A DNA stretch of 64,000 nucleotides from Marifrigoribacter sp047730175 (GCF_047730175.1 NZ_CP159833.1:868001-932000); one strand, 5' to 3'. Shown: positions 44,062 to 53,884, numbered from the stretch's first letter. The notes: generated by a model from the sequence alone, not told the origin. Numbers and translations: made by a program.

Positions 44062-45030
44062 ATGGAAACTGTAAAAATAACAGCTGCAGAAGTAAACAAA
44101 TTAAGAAAAGCAACCGGTGCAGGTATGATGGATTGTAAAAATGCCTTAGTTGAAGCTAGTGGTGATTTTGACAAAGCAATTCAGATTCTTAGAAAAAAAG
44201 GACAAAAAATAGCTGAAAAAAGAGCTGACAGAGATTCTAGTGAAGGTGCTGTAATCGCTAAAGTAAATAGTGACGCTTCAAAAGGCGTAATTGTTTCTTT
44301 AAATTGTGAAACAGATTTTGTTTCTAAAAATGATTCATACGTTGCCATGGCACATAAAATGGCTGAAATTGCTTTAAATACTTCAACAAAAGAAGAATTT
44401 TTAGCTGCTGATTATGATGGAATGACGGTTGAAGAAAAATTATTAGAACAAACTGGAGTGATCGGTGAAAAGATCGAAATTGGTGGTTATAAAACATTAG
44501 AAGCCCCTTTTATTGGATCTTACATTCACGGAAATAAAATTGCTGCCCTAGTTGGATTGTCAACAAAAATTGATGATGCTGCTACTGTTGGAAAGAATGT
44601 TTCAATGCAAGTTGCTTCTATGGGAGCTTCAACGTTATCTTATAAAGATTTTACACCAGAATTTGTAGCTTCAGAAACGGAAGCAAGAATTGCTGTAATT
44701 GAAAAAGATAATATTGAAAGAGGACGTTTAGGCAAACACCTAATTAATGTGCCTAAATATATTTCAAGAGCTCAATTAACTGACGAAGTTTTAGCAAAAG
44801 CAGAAGAAGCTGCAAAAGCAGAATTAAAAGCTGAAGGGAAACCAGAACAAATTTGGGATAGAATTCTTCCAGGAAAAATGGAACGTTTTATGTCTGATAA
44901 TACATCATTAGATCAAGAACAATGTTTATTAGACCAAAATTTTATTATGGATGATAAACAAAGTGTTGCAGATTATGTTTCATCTAAAGGTGATGCAGAA
45001 GTGGTGTCTTTTGTAAAAGTATCATTATAG
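44062..45030 (+). CDS. tsf: elongation factor Ts
   Basis: The nucleotide exchange factor for EF-Tu, 322 residues. It starts with the UBA-like domain VNKLRKATGAGMMDCKNALVEASGDFDKAIQILRKKG and has two core repeats; LNCETDFVSKND (about residues 77-88) is the TDFV signature. Linked to rpsB as in most bacteria; a strong terminator follows. Confidence 0.97.
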   Translation: METVKITAAEVNKLRKATGAGMMDCKNALVEASGDFDKAIQILRKKGQKIAEKRADRDSSEGAVIAKVNSDASKGVIVSLNCETDFVSKNDSYVAMAHKMAEIALNTSTKEEFLAADYDGMTVEEKLLEQTGVIGEKIEIGGYKTLEAPFIGSYIHGNKIAALVGLSTKIDDAATVGKNVSMQVASMGASTLSYKDFTPEFVASETEARIAVIEKDNIERGRLGKHLINVPKYISRAQLTDEVLAKAEEAAKAELKAEGKPEQIWDRILPGKMERFMSDNTSLDQEQCLLDQNFIMDDKQSVADYVSSKGDAEVVSFVKVSL

Positions 45031-45056
45031 TCTAATTACTATAAATAATTTATATT

Positions 45057-45090
45057 AAAAACCGTCTTATTTTTTAAGACGGTTTTTTTG
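45057..45090 (+). terminator. rho-independent terminator after tsf
   Basis: Perfect 13-bp stem AAAAACCGTCTTA / TAAGACGGTTTTT, loop of 5, followed by TT. It is 26 nt after the tsf stop. Confidence 0.88.
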
Positions 45091-45101
45091 TATATTTTTT
45101 T

Positions 45102-45232
45102 GTCATTCAGAGGGAAACGAAGAGTCTTTTTAGATTCCTTATTTTTTCTATATAAAGTCTTGTCATGCTGAGTAAGCTTGTCATCCTGAACTTGCCTGCA
45201 CTGAGCTTGTCGAAGAGATTCAGGGTCTCATC
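45102..45232. repeat. tandem degenerate REP-like repeats between tsf and the VCBS gene
   Basis: Three head-to-tail units begin with GTCATTCAGA (45102), GTCATGCTGA and GTCATCCTGA, and the last includes a palindrome CTGAACTTG...CTGAGCTTG followed by TCGAAGAGATTCAGGG. This resembles dispersed short repeats found in Flavobacteriia genomes (for example the TCATTCTGAGCGAA type). The composition differs from the neighbouring AT-rich coding DNA. Confidence 0.6.
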
Positions 45233-46603
45233 CTACTCCTTCACCACCTTTTTAGTTACAATACCCTTCGCTGTTTCAATCTTTACAAATAGTAATCCAC
45301 TAGTAAGATGTGAAACATCAATAGTATTAAACTGTTCTCTTTCTTGAAACACCAATCTACCTAATACATCATAGATTTTGATTGTTTTTATTTGAGTAGT
45401 AGAGGTGTTATCGACATATAAAATAGTTGAGACTGGATTTGGGAGGATTGTAATGAGCTCATGAGAAAACTCATCGATACCAATTAATGTTAAATTTTCA
45501 TACCAAGCAATTTTGTAATCTACAAGTGAAGATGATAATACATCCATATCTCCATCTCCATCGAGGTCTGCAGCAAAAACAGTATTAGCACCATCTGCCT
45601 CAGTGGATATAATTTGTTGAGAACCAAAATTTCCTAAACCATCAAGGTTTTCATACCAAGCCACTTTATCATCTTCTGCAGAAGCTGAAAGCACATCTAT
45701 ATCCCCATCATTATCTAAATCTACAGCAATACCATCTCTTATAGCATCTACATTATTATTAATGATTTTCTCTGTACCAAAAGCTCCTTGTCCATCTACA
45801 TTTTCAAACCACGCAATTTTATCATCAGGAAATGAAGAAGCTAGCACATCCATATTATCATCTCCATCAAAATCTGCTGAATAAATACTGATTACCCCAT
45901 TAGTATTATCATTAATTATTTGTGCTGTACCAAATGTGCCTAAGCCATCTATATTCTCAAACCAAATTACTTGGTCAGCTGCAGTATCGGCAGCAATCAC
46001 ATCCATATCTCCATCATCATCCAAATCGGCTGCATGAACATCTCTAACACTTGATGTTATACCGCTAATAATTTGTTGGGGTCCAAAAGTTCCTAAACCA
46101 TCGGTATTTTCATACCAAGCAATTTTACTATCAAATGCAGAAGCAGAAAGTACATCCATATCATCATCACCATCTAAATCAGCAGCGATAACAGAAAGAG
46201 GAGCATCTACTAAAGTTGTAATGATTTTTTTAGCACTAAAATTACCTAAACCATCCAAATTTTCAAACCAAATTACTTTATCTCCTGAGCCTTCTGTTGC
46301 CAACACATCGATATCATCATCACCATCCAAATCTGTAGCAAATATCTTTCTAGCTCCTTCAACACCTATACTAATCACTTGTTGGGGTCCAAATGTACCC
46401 AAACCATCCATATTCTCATACCAAGCCACTTTTTCATCACCTTCAGAAGCAGAAAGTACATCCATGTCATCATCTCCATCCAAGTCTGCTGCAAAAACTG
46501 ATTTAGCTCCAATTGCTTCTATAGTAACAATTTGTTCTGGTCCAAATTGGGCATAGCTAATGGTAGTAATTAAACCCAGTATAAATAAATTAATGTTTTT
46601 CAT
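45233..46603 (-). CDS. VCBS/FG-GAP-repeat protein with type IX sorting domain
   Basis: A 456-residue secreted protein: signal peptide (ends near YAQ, residue 19), seven VCBS-type repeats of about 51 residues, each with a DLDGDDDMDVLSAS-like calcium-binding motif and a (K/V)(I/V)AW(Y/F)EN strand, and a C-terminal sorting domain (about 375-456, ILPNPVSTILYVDN, IKIYDVLGRLVF and GIVTKKVVKE). Such proteins are exported by the type IX system and anchored or released at the surface, often as adhesins. Repeat sequences at the 3' flank suggest a locus prone to rearrangement. Confidence 0.9.
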   Translation of the reverse strand: MKNINLFILGLITTISYAQFGPEQIVTIEAIGAKSVFAADLDGDDDMDVLSASEGDEKVAWYENMDGLGTFGPQQVISIGVEGARKIFATDLDGDDDIDVLATEGSGDKVIWFENLDGLGNFSAKKIITTLVDAPLSVIAADLDGDDDMDVLSASAFDSKIAWYENTDGLGTFGPQQIISGITSSVRDVHAADLDDDGDMDVIAADTAADQVIWFENIDGLGTFGTAQIINDNTNGVISIYSADFDGDDNMDVLASSFPDDKIAWFENVDGQGAFGTEKIINNNVDAIRDGIAVDLDNDGDIDVLSASAEDDKVAWYENLDGLGNFGSQQIISTEADGANTVFAADLDGDGDMDVLSSSLVDYKIAWYENLTLIGIDEFSHELITILPNPVSTILYVDNTSTTQIKTIKIYDVLGRLVFQEREQFNTIDVSHLTSGLLFVKIETAKGIVTKKVVKE

Positions 46604-46695
46604 AGGTATTTTTAATAAGTTAAATGTACCTTTTTAAAATATAGAAACCTAACCAAACTAAGCTAACTAGATTGGTTAGGGTTTTCTAATATTAT

Positions 46696-47079
46696 TTATT
46701 GTTCTTTGATTATCACAGTTTCTTCCACGGCTCCATCATTATAGGTTTTTTCAATTTTATACAAACCGCTCGGTAAGTCATTGATTAAATTTTGGCTATT
46801 AATTGAAGTGGAATCTTGAGGTATAATGGTCACATTATTATTTAGTACATTATCATTAAATTTCAATACTGTGCCACCTGTTGCTGCAAGATTAAAGTTG
46901 TCATAACACTTCCTAGGTTGAGGAAAAAACACATCACCGATTAGGTGCTTTATAAGTATTGCCGAATGATTTGGGTGTGTAATACTGTTATAATTACTTT
47001 CATCTTTATCATAAATTGCTAAAACTGTACCATTGTTTGACGGAAATGAAATATCATCATAATCTGAAGGGGGTGGTCA
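46696..47079 (-). pseudogene. remnant of a type IX-type secreted protein
   Basis: An open frame from the TGA at 47077-47079 to 46696 has no ATG; a GTG at 46932 gives 78 residues. Its C-terminus (LINDLPSGLYKIEKTYNDGAVEETVIIKEQ, split over about 30 residues) resembles a sorting domain, while the upstream part (residues before FFPQPRKCYD) shows no fold I recognise. I read it as the 3' fragment of a longer secreted-protein gene whose N-terminus and start are lost. A real short gene is possible but less likely. Confidence 0.35.
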
Positions 47080-47149
47080 CACCCAAATAAAAAAGAAAAT
47101 TAGTTGAACACACACCAATTCTAAAGCTAAAAATTTGAATATATTTCTT

Positions 47150-47157
47150 TACTTTTG
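47150..47157 (+). promoter_or_regulatory. -7 promoter box for pyrH
   Basis: TACTTTTG matches TAnnTTTG 18 nt before the pyrH ATG; a TTTG lies at 47134-47137, too close to be a standard -33 box. Confidence 0.4.
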
Positions 47158-47175
47158 TATAAGCAAAAATATACC

Positions 47176-47883
47176 ATGCAATACAAAAGAATTTTATTAA
47201 AATTATCTGGAGAAGCATTAATGGGAAATCGTCAATATGGAATTGACCCAGACCGTCTTCAGGAATATGCAAAAGAAATAAAACAACTTACAGATAAAAA
47301 TGTTGAAGTCGCAATAGTTATTGGCGGCGGCAATATTTTTAGAGGCCTTGCCGGTGCTACAAGTGGAATGGACCGTGTACAAGGTGACCATATGGGTATG
47401 CTTGCTACAGTAATCAACGGACTTGCCTTACAAGGCGCCTTAGAAGATGAAGGAATCCCTACTCGCCTACAAAGTGCTATTAAAATAAATGAAGTTGCAG
47501 AACCGTTTATAAGGCGAAGAGCCATGCGTCATTTAGAAAAAGGTAGAGTTGTTATTTTTGGTGGAGGAACAGGGAATCCATATTTCACTACCGATTCTGC
47601 CGCTGTATTAAGAGCTATTGAAATTTGTGCCGATGTTATTTTAAAAGGTACTCGTGTAGATGGTATTTATACTAGTGATCCCGAAAAAGATGCTAATGCT
47701 ACTAAATTTGACAATATCAGTTTTGATGAAGTATTAAAAAAAGGGCTTAAAGTAATGGACACAACAGCCTTTACATTAAGTCAGGAAAATGATTTACCTA
47801 TTATTGTATTCGATATGAATACAAAAGGAAATCTGTTAAAAGTTGTATCTGGTGAAAATATAGGAACTAAAGTCAATATATAA
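47176..47883 (+). CDS. pyrH: UMP kinase
   Basis: Phosphorylates UMP to UDP. The 235 residues begin MQYKRILLKLSGEALMG and contain VAIVIGGGNIFRG (about 45-57), VVIFGGGTGNPYFTTDSAAV (about 122-141) and LKGTRVDGIYTSDP (about 155-168). I start at the ATG at 47176, which gives the usual length, and not at the upstream TTG at 47155. It is the classic partner of frr, which follows after about 100 nt. Confidence 0.96.
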   Translation: MQYKRILLKLSGEALMGNRQYGIDPDRLQEYAKEIKQLTDKNVEVAIVIGGGNIFRGLAGATSGMDRVQGDHMGMLATVINGLALQGALEDEGIPTRLQSAIKINEVAEPFIRRRAMRHLEKGRVVIFGGGTGNPYFTTDSAAVLRAIEICADVILKGTRVDGIYTSDPEKDANATKFDNISFDEVLKKGLKVMDTTAFTLSQENDLPIIVFDMNTKGNLLKVVSGENIGTKVNI

Positions 47884-47986
47884 GTTTCACAGAAAATTGG
47901 CTTAAATTTTGTAAAATAAATTTTATATCAGAGTTTTTAAGTTTAGATATTTTAATTTAACTTACTCACTCTAAAATAATTTTAAA

Positions 47987-48541
47987 ATGGAAGAAGAAAT
48001 TAATTTTATTATAGATAGCACAAAAGAGGCTATGGATAGTGCCTATGGGCACCTTATAAAAAAGTTTATAAATATTCGTGCAGGAAAAGCATCTCCTTCA
48101 ATGGTAGGAAGTGTTATGGTAGATTATTATGGAAGCCAAACTCCCATTACACAGGTTGCAAATGTGTCAACTCCTGATGGAATGACTATTACTATTCAAC
48201 CTTGGGAAAGAACATTGATTCCTGAAATTGAAAGAGGAATACATGCTGCTAACCTTGGTTTTAATCCAATGAATAATGGTGAAAGTATCATTATTAATGT
48301 TCCGCCCTTAACAGAAGAGCGAAGAATAGAATTAGCAAAACAAGCAAAAGCTGAAGCTGAAGACACAAAAGTAGGGGTCCGCAATGATCGTAAATCAGCG
48401 AATTCAGAAATTAAAAAATTGGACATCTCTGAAGATTTAAAAAAGAATCTTGAAATAGACATTCAAACAATGACCGATACTAATATTAAAAAAATTGATG
48501 GAATTTTAGAAGTCAAAGAGAGAGAAATTATGACGGTTTAA
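47987..48541 (+). CDS. frr: ribosome recycling factor
   Basis: The 184-residue protein is the standard RRF: IRAGKASPSMVGSVMVDYYGSQTP near residues 31-54, LTEERRIELAKQAKAEAE and NDRKSANSEIKKL near 104-140. It splits the ribosome after termination. The pyrH-frr order is conserved in many bacteria. A GC-rich terminator (AAAGCGGC / GCCGCTTT) follows. Confidence 0.97.
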   Translation: MEEEINFIIDSTKEAMDSAYGHLIKKFINIRAGKASPSMVGSVMVDYYGSQTPITQVANVSTPDGMTITIQPWERTLIPEIERGIHAANLGFNPMNNGESIIINVPPLTEERRIELAKQAKAEAEDTKVGVRNDRKSANSEIKKLDISEDLKKNLEIDIQTMTDTNIKKIDGILEVKEREIMTV

Positions 48542-48562
48542 TTTCAGCTATACACACCATAA

Positions 48563-48590
48563 ACAAAGCGGCCCAAAAGCCGCTTTATTT
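48563..48590 (+). terminator. rho-independent terminator after frr
   Basis: A hairpin AAAGCGGC / GCCGCTTT with a 6-nt CCAAAA loop lies 23 nt downstream of frr and is followed by ATTTAT. Confidence 0.75.
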
Positions 48591-48623
48591 ATACCTTTAC
48601 ATTAACTATTTTCAATAATTGAA

Positions 48624-49889
48624 ATGCGCTATTTTATTTTAATCCTCACGTTTATAATCCCTCTAATTGGATTTGCGCAAGAACCTGAATCTGAAATAAA
48701 AAAAGACACAAGCCAAACGGCTTCAAAGCCTAGACAAAGCCCTTTTAATACTGGATTTTATCCCATCTATTTTTTTGATGTAGATCTGAGATATCTCATA
48801 AAATATAATGATTATGAAGGGATTAGATTAGGTTTTGGAGGTATTACAAATAAAAAATTATCTGATAAATTTAGAATTGGAGGTTATTTAGCAAGAAGTT
48901 TTAAAGACCAAAAATATAAATATAGCCTAGGCGGTGGAATTAAATTAACATCCAAAAACAATACTTGGCTTAATATATTTTATAAAAAAGATATTCAAGA
49001 GGTCGGTAGTTTTCAACAACTCACAGACCAACTTATCTATTCTGTTTTTGAACCACGTTTAGTTAATATCTCACAGTTTTATAAACACCGATCTTGGCAA
49101 ACTAATATTCAAAATAAATTTTCTTCGAAAATTCTTTCTGAGCTACGATTGTCCCATAGTAATGTTGAACAAATAATTAATTACCAATACTTGAATGACA
49201 ATAGGTTATTTAATGCCTATAAATTAAGTGAGGTCAGTGCTTCGATTCGTATTAGTCCTAAAACAAATAGTTTTCTAACCGAAGATGGCTCTATTGAATA
49301 TTACGATGGTTTACCCAATATTAGTGCACAAATAACACAAGGGTTTAAAGGAATTTTTGAAAGTAACTTTAACTATACTAAGTTTGGATTGAAATTAGAT
49401 TATTTTATAAAACAAAATAATTTGTCTTCAACAAAAATACTTTTGGATGGCTATCTTGCTTTTGGAGATGTTCCGCTAACGCATTTGTTTCATGCCTATC
49501 CTAATAGTCCAACTAAGGACGAAATTTTACAACGTTTTTCTGTAGCAGGGAACAGAAGTTTCGAAACGATGTACTTTGGTGAGTTCTATTCAGATAAACT
49601 TGCAACCTTTCAAATTGAACATAGTCTTCGTAGGTTTAATATTTCAAAACATATTCAACCTGAATTAGTTTTTATTACGAAACATGCTATTGGTGACCTT
49701 AAAAATAAAGAAAAACACTATGGTGTTCAATTTAACACCCTAGATCATTTCTATTCTGAATCTGGTATCGAACTGAATAAATTAATCTTTGGGTTTGGCT
49801 TAAGCTTTGCGTATCGATATGGTTTTTATCACCTCCCAGATTTTGAAGATAATGTTTCCTTTAAATTTACATTTAATCTTAAATTTTAA
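48624..49889 (+). CDS. DUF5686-like outer-membrane beta-barrel protein, short form
   Basis: A 421-residue exported protein (signal peptide ends near GFAQ, residue 19). Residues about 45-421 look like alternating beta strands with repeated aromatic ends and a C-terminal Phe (NLKF), as in an outer-membrane barrel. The segments EGIRLGFGGITNKKLSDKFRIGGYLARSFKDQ and RFNISKHIQPELVFITKHAIG match the barrel half of DUF5686 proteins. Those usually have about 800 residues with an N-terminal carboxypeptidase-regulatory-like domain, which is absent here. The function is not known. Confidence 0.65.
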   Translation: MRYFILILTFIIPLIGFAQEPESEIKKDTSQTASKPRQSPFNTGFYPIYFFDVDLRYLIKYNDYEGIRLGFGGITNKKLSDKFRIGGYLARSFKDQKYKYSLGGGIKLTSKNNTWLNIFYKKDIQEVGSFQQLTDQLIYSVFEPRLVNISQFYKHRSWQTNIQNKFSSKILSELRLSHSNVEQIINYQYLNDNRLFNAYKLSEVSASIRISPKTNSFLTEDGSIEYYDGLPNISAQITQGFKGIFESNFNYTKFGLKLDYFIKQNNLSSTKILLDGYLAFGDVPLTHLFHAYPNSPTKDEILQRFSVAGNRSFETMYFGEFYSDKLATFQIEHSLRRFNISKHIQPELVFITKHAIGDLKNKEKHYGVQFNTLDHFYSESGIELNKLIFGFGLSFAYRYGFYHLPDFEDNVSFKFTFNLKF

Positions 49890-49954
49890 ATTGTTAGAAC
49901 CTTATACAATCATAGGGATTTTAATACCTTTACTCGATTAAAAATTAAACCCTT

Positions 49955-52357
49955 TTGAATAAACTTTTTAGCATAGGATTTTGGAGTGCCGTGGCTCGTT
50001 TTATTTTGCGAAACCGGCCTCTAATACTTATTATTATAGCTGTGATAACTGTATTCATGTCTTTGCAGTGGAAGAACATGCGCTTTACCTATACAGAAGC
50101 CAATCTTTTACCCGATGAACATCAAGTAAATGTTGAGTATAATGAATTTTTATCTCAATTTGGTGAAGAAGGTAATCTTATCATTCTTGGCGTAAAAGAT
50201 TCAACATTATTTACAGTTTCAAAACTTAATCAATGGAATCAATTATCTAAAAAAATAAAAAAGTACAATGAGGTTGAGCTAGTTCTATCTTTAAACGAGC
50301 TTAAAGTACTTGAAAAAAGAAAAGATTCAGCAGCATTTAATCTAGTACCGTTTATAAAAGATTCAGCTTTTACTTCAGAAAATATTGAACGTTATAAGTA
50401 TGAATTATTCAACAAACTTCCATTTTACGAAGGCTTAATTTATAGTCCTAGTAAAAAATCTATTAGAACTGCCATTTATCTTAAAAAAGATATCGTTAAT
50501 AAACCCGAACGAAAAGATTTTATAATTAATGATTTAATTCCGCTTATTAAGGAGTTTGAGAATGACACTAACCTGGATGTACATACTTCAGGAATGCCCT
50601 ACATAAGAACTTTAAACTCTCAAAATATTATTGATGAAATTGGGCTATTTATTGGAGCTGCTTTGTTTGTAACTTCCATTATATTCTTCTTTTTCTTTCG
50701 ATCATTTAGAGCCACATTTATCTCAATGATCACCGTAATAATTGGTGTGATGTGGGCCTTTGGAATTTTAGGCTTATTGCATTACGAAATCACAGTACTT
50801 ACCGCTTTAATTCCACCATTAATTATTGTAATTGGGATCCCCAATTGTATTTTCTTGATTAATAAATACCAACAAGAAATAAAACTTCATGGAAATCAAG
50901 CTAAATCATTACAGCGTGTTATTACAAAAGTTGGTAATGCAACATTAATGACAAACCTTACCACAGCATCTGGGTTTGCAACTTTTATTTTAACAAATAG
51001 TAAGTTGCTTAAAGAGTTTGGTATTGTTGCTTCTATAAATATTATTGTCATATTTTTATTAAGCTTGCTTATTATACCTATTGTATATAGTTATATGCCA
51101 CAACCAAAAAACAAGCACTTAAAGCATCTTAATAAAAAATGGATAGGAACATTTGTTGATTGGACAGTTCGAATGGTAAAAGGCCATCGTATTGCAATTT
51201 ATATTGCGGCAGTTTTTTTATTATGCATCAGTATTATTGGAATTTTTAATATTAAAATATCGGGTAGTATCATTGAAGATATGCCTAAGAAAACAGAATT
51301 TTTTAGTGACATTCGCTTTTTTGAAAAAGAATACGAAGGTATTATGCCATTAGAAATATTAATAGACACTAAACGTAAAAAAGGAGTAATGAAACTTGCA
51401 ACCTTAAAACGTATGGATGAACTTCAGAATTATTTATCTGACCTTCCAGAATTTTCAAAACCATTATCTGTTGTTGAATTGGTTAAATTTTCAAAGCAAG
51501 CCTATTATAATAACAATCCAGAATATTATCAATTACCAAATAGTCAAGAACGCTCCTTTTTACTTTCATATGCAAAAAGTAGTACTAACGACACAGAATT
51601 ACTAAAGAGTTATGTGGATAGTACTGGTCAATTTGCTCGTATGACCGTTTTTATGAAAGACACCAAAACAGATCGTTTTGATAGAATCGAAGAAGATTTA
51701 AAAGCAAAAATTGATAAAATATTTCCTTCAGATCGTTATAATGTAACCTTAACAGGAAAAGCTTTAGTTTTTCAAAAAGGCACAAAATACTTAGTTAATA
51801 ATTTAATTATATCGCTTTCATTGGCAATATTCCTTATTGCCCTTTTTATGGCATGGATGTTTAGAAGTGTAAAAATGATATTGGTTTCATTAATCCCTAA
51901 CCTACTCCCTCTTATTATAACAGCAGGTCTTATGGGAATTATTGGAGTACCCATAAAACCATCAACAATACTTGTATTTAGTATTGCCTTTGGTATTTCA
52001 GTAGATGATACTATTCACTTTTTAGCAAAATATAGACAGGAGTTAATTGCAAATCATTGGCGAATTAAAAAATCTGTATTTGCTGCACTACGAGAAACTG
52101 GGGTTAGTATGTTTTACACCTCAATTGTTCTCTTTTTTGGATTTTCAGTATTTGCAATTTCTAGTTTTGGAGGAACAGTCGCTTTAGGAATATTAGTATC
52201 GATTACCTTATTATTTGCAATGCTCTCTAACTTATTATTATTGCCTTCATTATTGCTCTCTCTAGAAAGAAGTATCGCAAATAAAAAGACCCTTAAAAAA
52301 CCTTCTTTAAAAATATATACAGATACCGAAATAGATAATTCCGAAGGAAAAGAATAA
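49955..52357 (+). CDS. RND/MMPL-type membrane transporter
   Basis: An 800-residue protein with the RND layout: a first helix (about 18-38), a periplasmic loop (about 40-215), a cluster of helices (about 220-390), a second helix (about 405-430), a second loop and a final helix set (about 595-760). Motifs include IDEIGLFIGAALFVTSIIFFFFF (residues 224-246 region), and SIAFGISVDDTIHFLAKYR (near 670-690) with the conserved Asp pair. The MMPL/HpnN-like group exports lipids or hydrophobic molecules. It starts at TTG (49955); no closer ATG fits. It is 65 nt downstream of the DUF5686-like gene. Confidence 0.85.
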   Translation: MNKLFSIGFWSAVARFILRNRPLILIIIAVITVFMSLQWKNMRFTYTEANLLPDEHQVNVEYNEFLSQFGEEGNLIILGVKDSTLFTVSKLNQWNQLSKKIKKYNEVELVLSLNELKVLEKRKDSAAFNLVPFIKDSAFTSENIERYKYELFNKLPFYEGLIYSPSKKSIRTAIYLKKDIVNKPERKDFIINDLIPLIKEFENDTNLDVHTSGMPYIRTLNSQNIIDEIGLFIGAALFVTSIIFFFFFRSFRATFISMITVIIGVMWAFGILGLLHYEITVLTALIPPLIIVIGIPNCIFLINKYQQEIKLHGNQAKSLQRVITKVGNATLMTNLTTASGFATFILTNSKLLKEFGIVASINIIVIFLLSLLIIPIVYSYMPQPKNKHLKHLNKKWIGTFVDWTVRMVKGHRIAIYIAAVFLLCISIIGIFNIKISGSIIEDMPKKTEFFSDIRFFEKEYEGIMPLEILIDTKRKKGVMKLATLKRMDELQNYLSDLPEFSKPLSVVELVKFSKQAYYNNNPEYYQLPNSQERSFLLSYAKSSTNDTELLKSYVDSTGQFARMTVFMKDTKTDRFDRIEEDLKAKIDKIFPSDRYNVTLTGKALVFQKGTKYLVNNLIISLSLAIFLIALFMAWMFRSVKMILVSLIPNLLPLIITAGLMGIIGVPIKPSTILVFSIAFGISVDDTIHFLAKYRQELIANHWRIKKSVFAALRETGVSMFYTSIVLFFGFSVFAISSFGGTVALGILVSITLLFAMLSNLLLLPSLLLSLERSIANKKTLKKPSLKIYTDTEIDNSEGKE

Positions 52358-52429
52358 GTCTATATTTATAAAAGCTATATTCTAAAAATTAAATTCAGAT
52401 AAGTATCTTTACGCTTTCAAATTAATGCC

Positions 52430-53884
52430 ATGCAGACAAATAATATTAAAGATTTATTACAAAGTGAACCTTCTTTACATGAAGTAGTTATCAACGGATG
52501 GGTTCGATCTTTCAGAAGCAATCGATTTATTGCATTAAATGATGGTTCAACCATTAAAAACTTGCAATGTGTAGTTGATTTTGAAAACTTTGAAGAAGCG
52601 CTGCTGAAAAAAATAACTGTTGGTGCAGCTATTAAGGTGACCGGTAATATTGTTGAAAGTCAGGGAAAAGGTCAAAAAGTAGAAATACAAGTCACTGAAG
52701 TTGAAGTTTTAGGCGAAGCAGATCCTGAAGAAGTTAAAAAAACTATATTATCACCAAAACGTCATAGTTTAGAATTTTTAAGAGAACAAGCTCATTTACG
52801 TATCCGGACTAACACTTTTAGTGCTGTGATGCGTACCCGTTCTAAATTATCATTTGCAGTGCATGAATATTTTCAGAAAAATGGTTTTAATTATATGCAT
52901 TCTCCAATTATTACGGGTAGTGATGCTGAAGGTGCAGGTGAAATGTTTAGAGTCACAGGTTTAGATGCTAAATCTCCTATCTTAAATGAAGAAGGAAATG
53001 TAGATTTTAAACAAGATTTTTTTGAAAAAGAAACCAACCTTACTGTAAGTGGTCAATTAGAAGCTGAAACCTATGCAATGGCATTAGGTAAAGTGTATAC
53101 ATTTGGCCCAACTTTTAGAGCTGAAAACTCTAATACTTCGCGTCATCTAGCCGAATTCTGGATGATTGAGCCTGAGGTTGCTTTTTTAGATTTAGATGGC
53201 AATATGGATCTTGCAGAAGATTTTATTAAGTATGTAGTGAATTATGCAATTGAGCATTGCGCAGATGATTTACATTTTCTTGAGCAAAGATTATTTGATG
53301 AAGAGAAGACTAAACCAACTTCAGAGAGAAGCGAAATGAGTCTTTTAGAAAAACTTAATTTTGTTAGAGATAATAATTTTAAACGAGTTTCATATACCGA
53401 AGCTATAGAGATATTAAAACGCTCTAAGCCTAACCAAAAGAAGAAATTTAAATATATCATCAACGAATGGGGTGCTGACTTACAAAGTGAGCATGAACGT
53501 TTTTTAGTTGAAAAACACTTCAAATGCCCTGTGATTATATATGATTATCCAGCAGACATTAAATCATTTTACATGCGTTTAAATGAAAATACTCAAGACG
53601 ACAGAAAAACTGTTAGAGCAATGGATGTATTGTTCCCAGGTATTGGTGAAATTGTAGGAGGAGCTCAAAGAGAAGAGCGTTACGATGTCTTAAAACAAAG
53701 AATGGAAGAAATGGGTATTCCTCTAGATGAGTTATATTGGTATTTAGATTTACGTAAATTTGGAACTGCGGTTCATAGTGGATTCGGATTAGGATTTGAA
53801 AGATTAGTGCAATTTGTAACTGGAATGGGTAATATTAGGGATGTAATTCCTTTCCCAAGGACTCCTGGAAATGCTAGTTTTTAA
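52430..53884 (+). CDS. asnS: asparaginyl-tRNA synthetase
   Basis: Class II synthetase of 484 residues. The N-terminal OB-fold (about 1-115) binds the anticodon (VVINGWVRSFRSN). Motif 2 is FGPTFRAENSNTSRHLAEFWMIEPE (about residues 223-247), and motif 3 is GFGLGFERLVQFVTG (about 453-467). The PRTPGNASF end is typical. Asn-tRNA can thus be formed directly. A terminator follows before rpoN. Confidence 0.97.
   Translation: MQTNNIKDLLQSEPSLHEVVINGWVRSFRSNRFIALNDGSTIKNLQCVVDFENFEEALLKKITVGAAIKVTGNIVESQGKGQKVEIQVTEVEVLGEADPEEVKKTILSPKRHSLEFLREQAHLRIRTNTFSAVMRTRSKLSFAVHEYFQKNGFNYMHSPIITGSDAEGAGEMFRVTGLDAKSPILNEEGNVDFKQDFFEKETNLTVSGQLEAETYAMALGKVYTFGPTFRAENSNTSRHLAEFWMIEPEVAFLDLDGNMDLAEDFIKYVVNYAIEHCADDLHFLEQRLFDEEKTKPTSERSEMSLLEKLNFVRDNNFKRVSYTEAIEILKRSKPNQKKKFKYIINEWGADLQSEHERFLVEKHFKCPVIIYDYPADIKSFYMRLNENTQDDRKTVRAMDVLFPGIGEIVGGAQREERYDVLKQRMEEMGIPLDELYWYLDLRKFGTAVHSGFGLGFERLVQFVTGMGNIRDVIPFPRTPGNASF

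Noticed and set aside
47155..47175. Earlier TTG start for pyrH
   Set aside because: The ATG at 47176 gives the usual length of UMP kinase, and the TTG lies within the predicted -7 promoter box.
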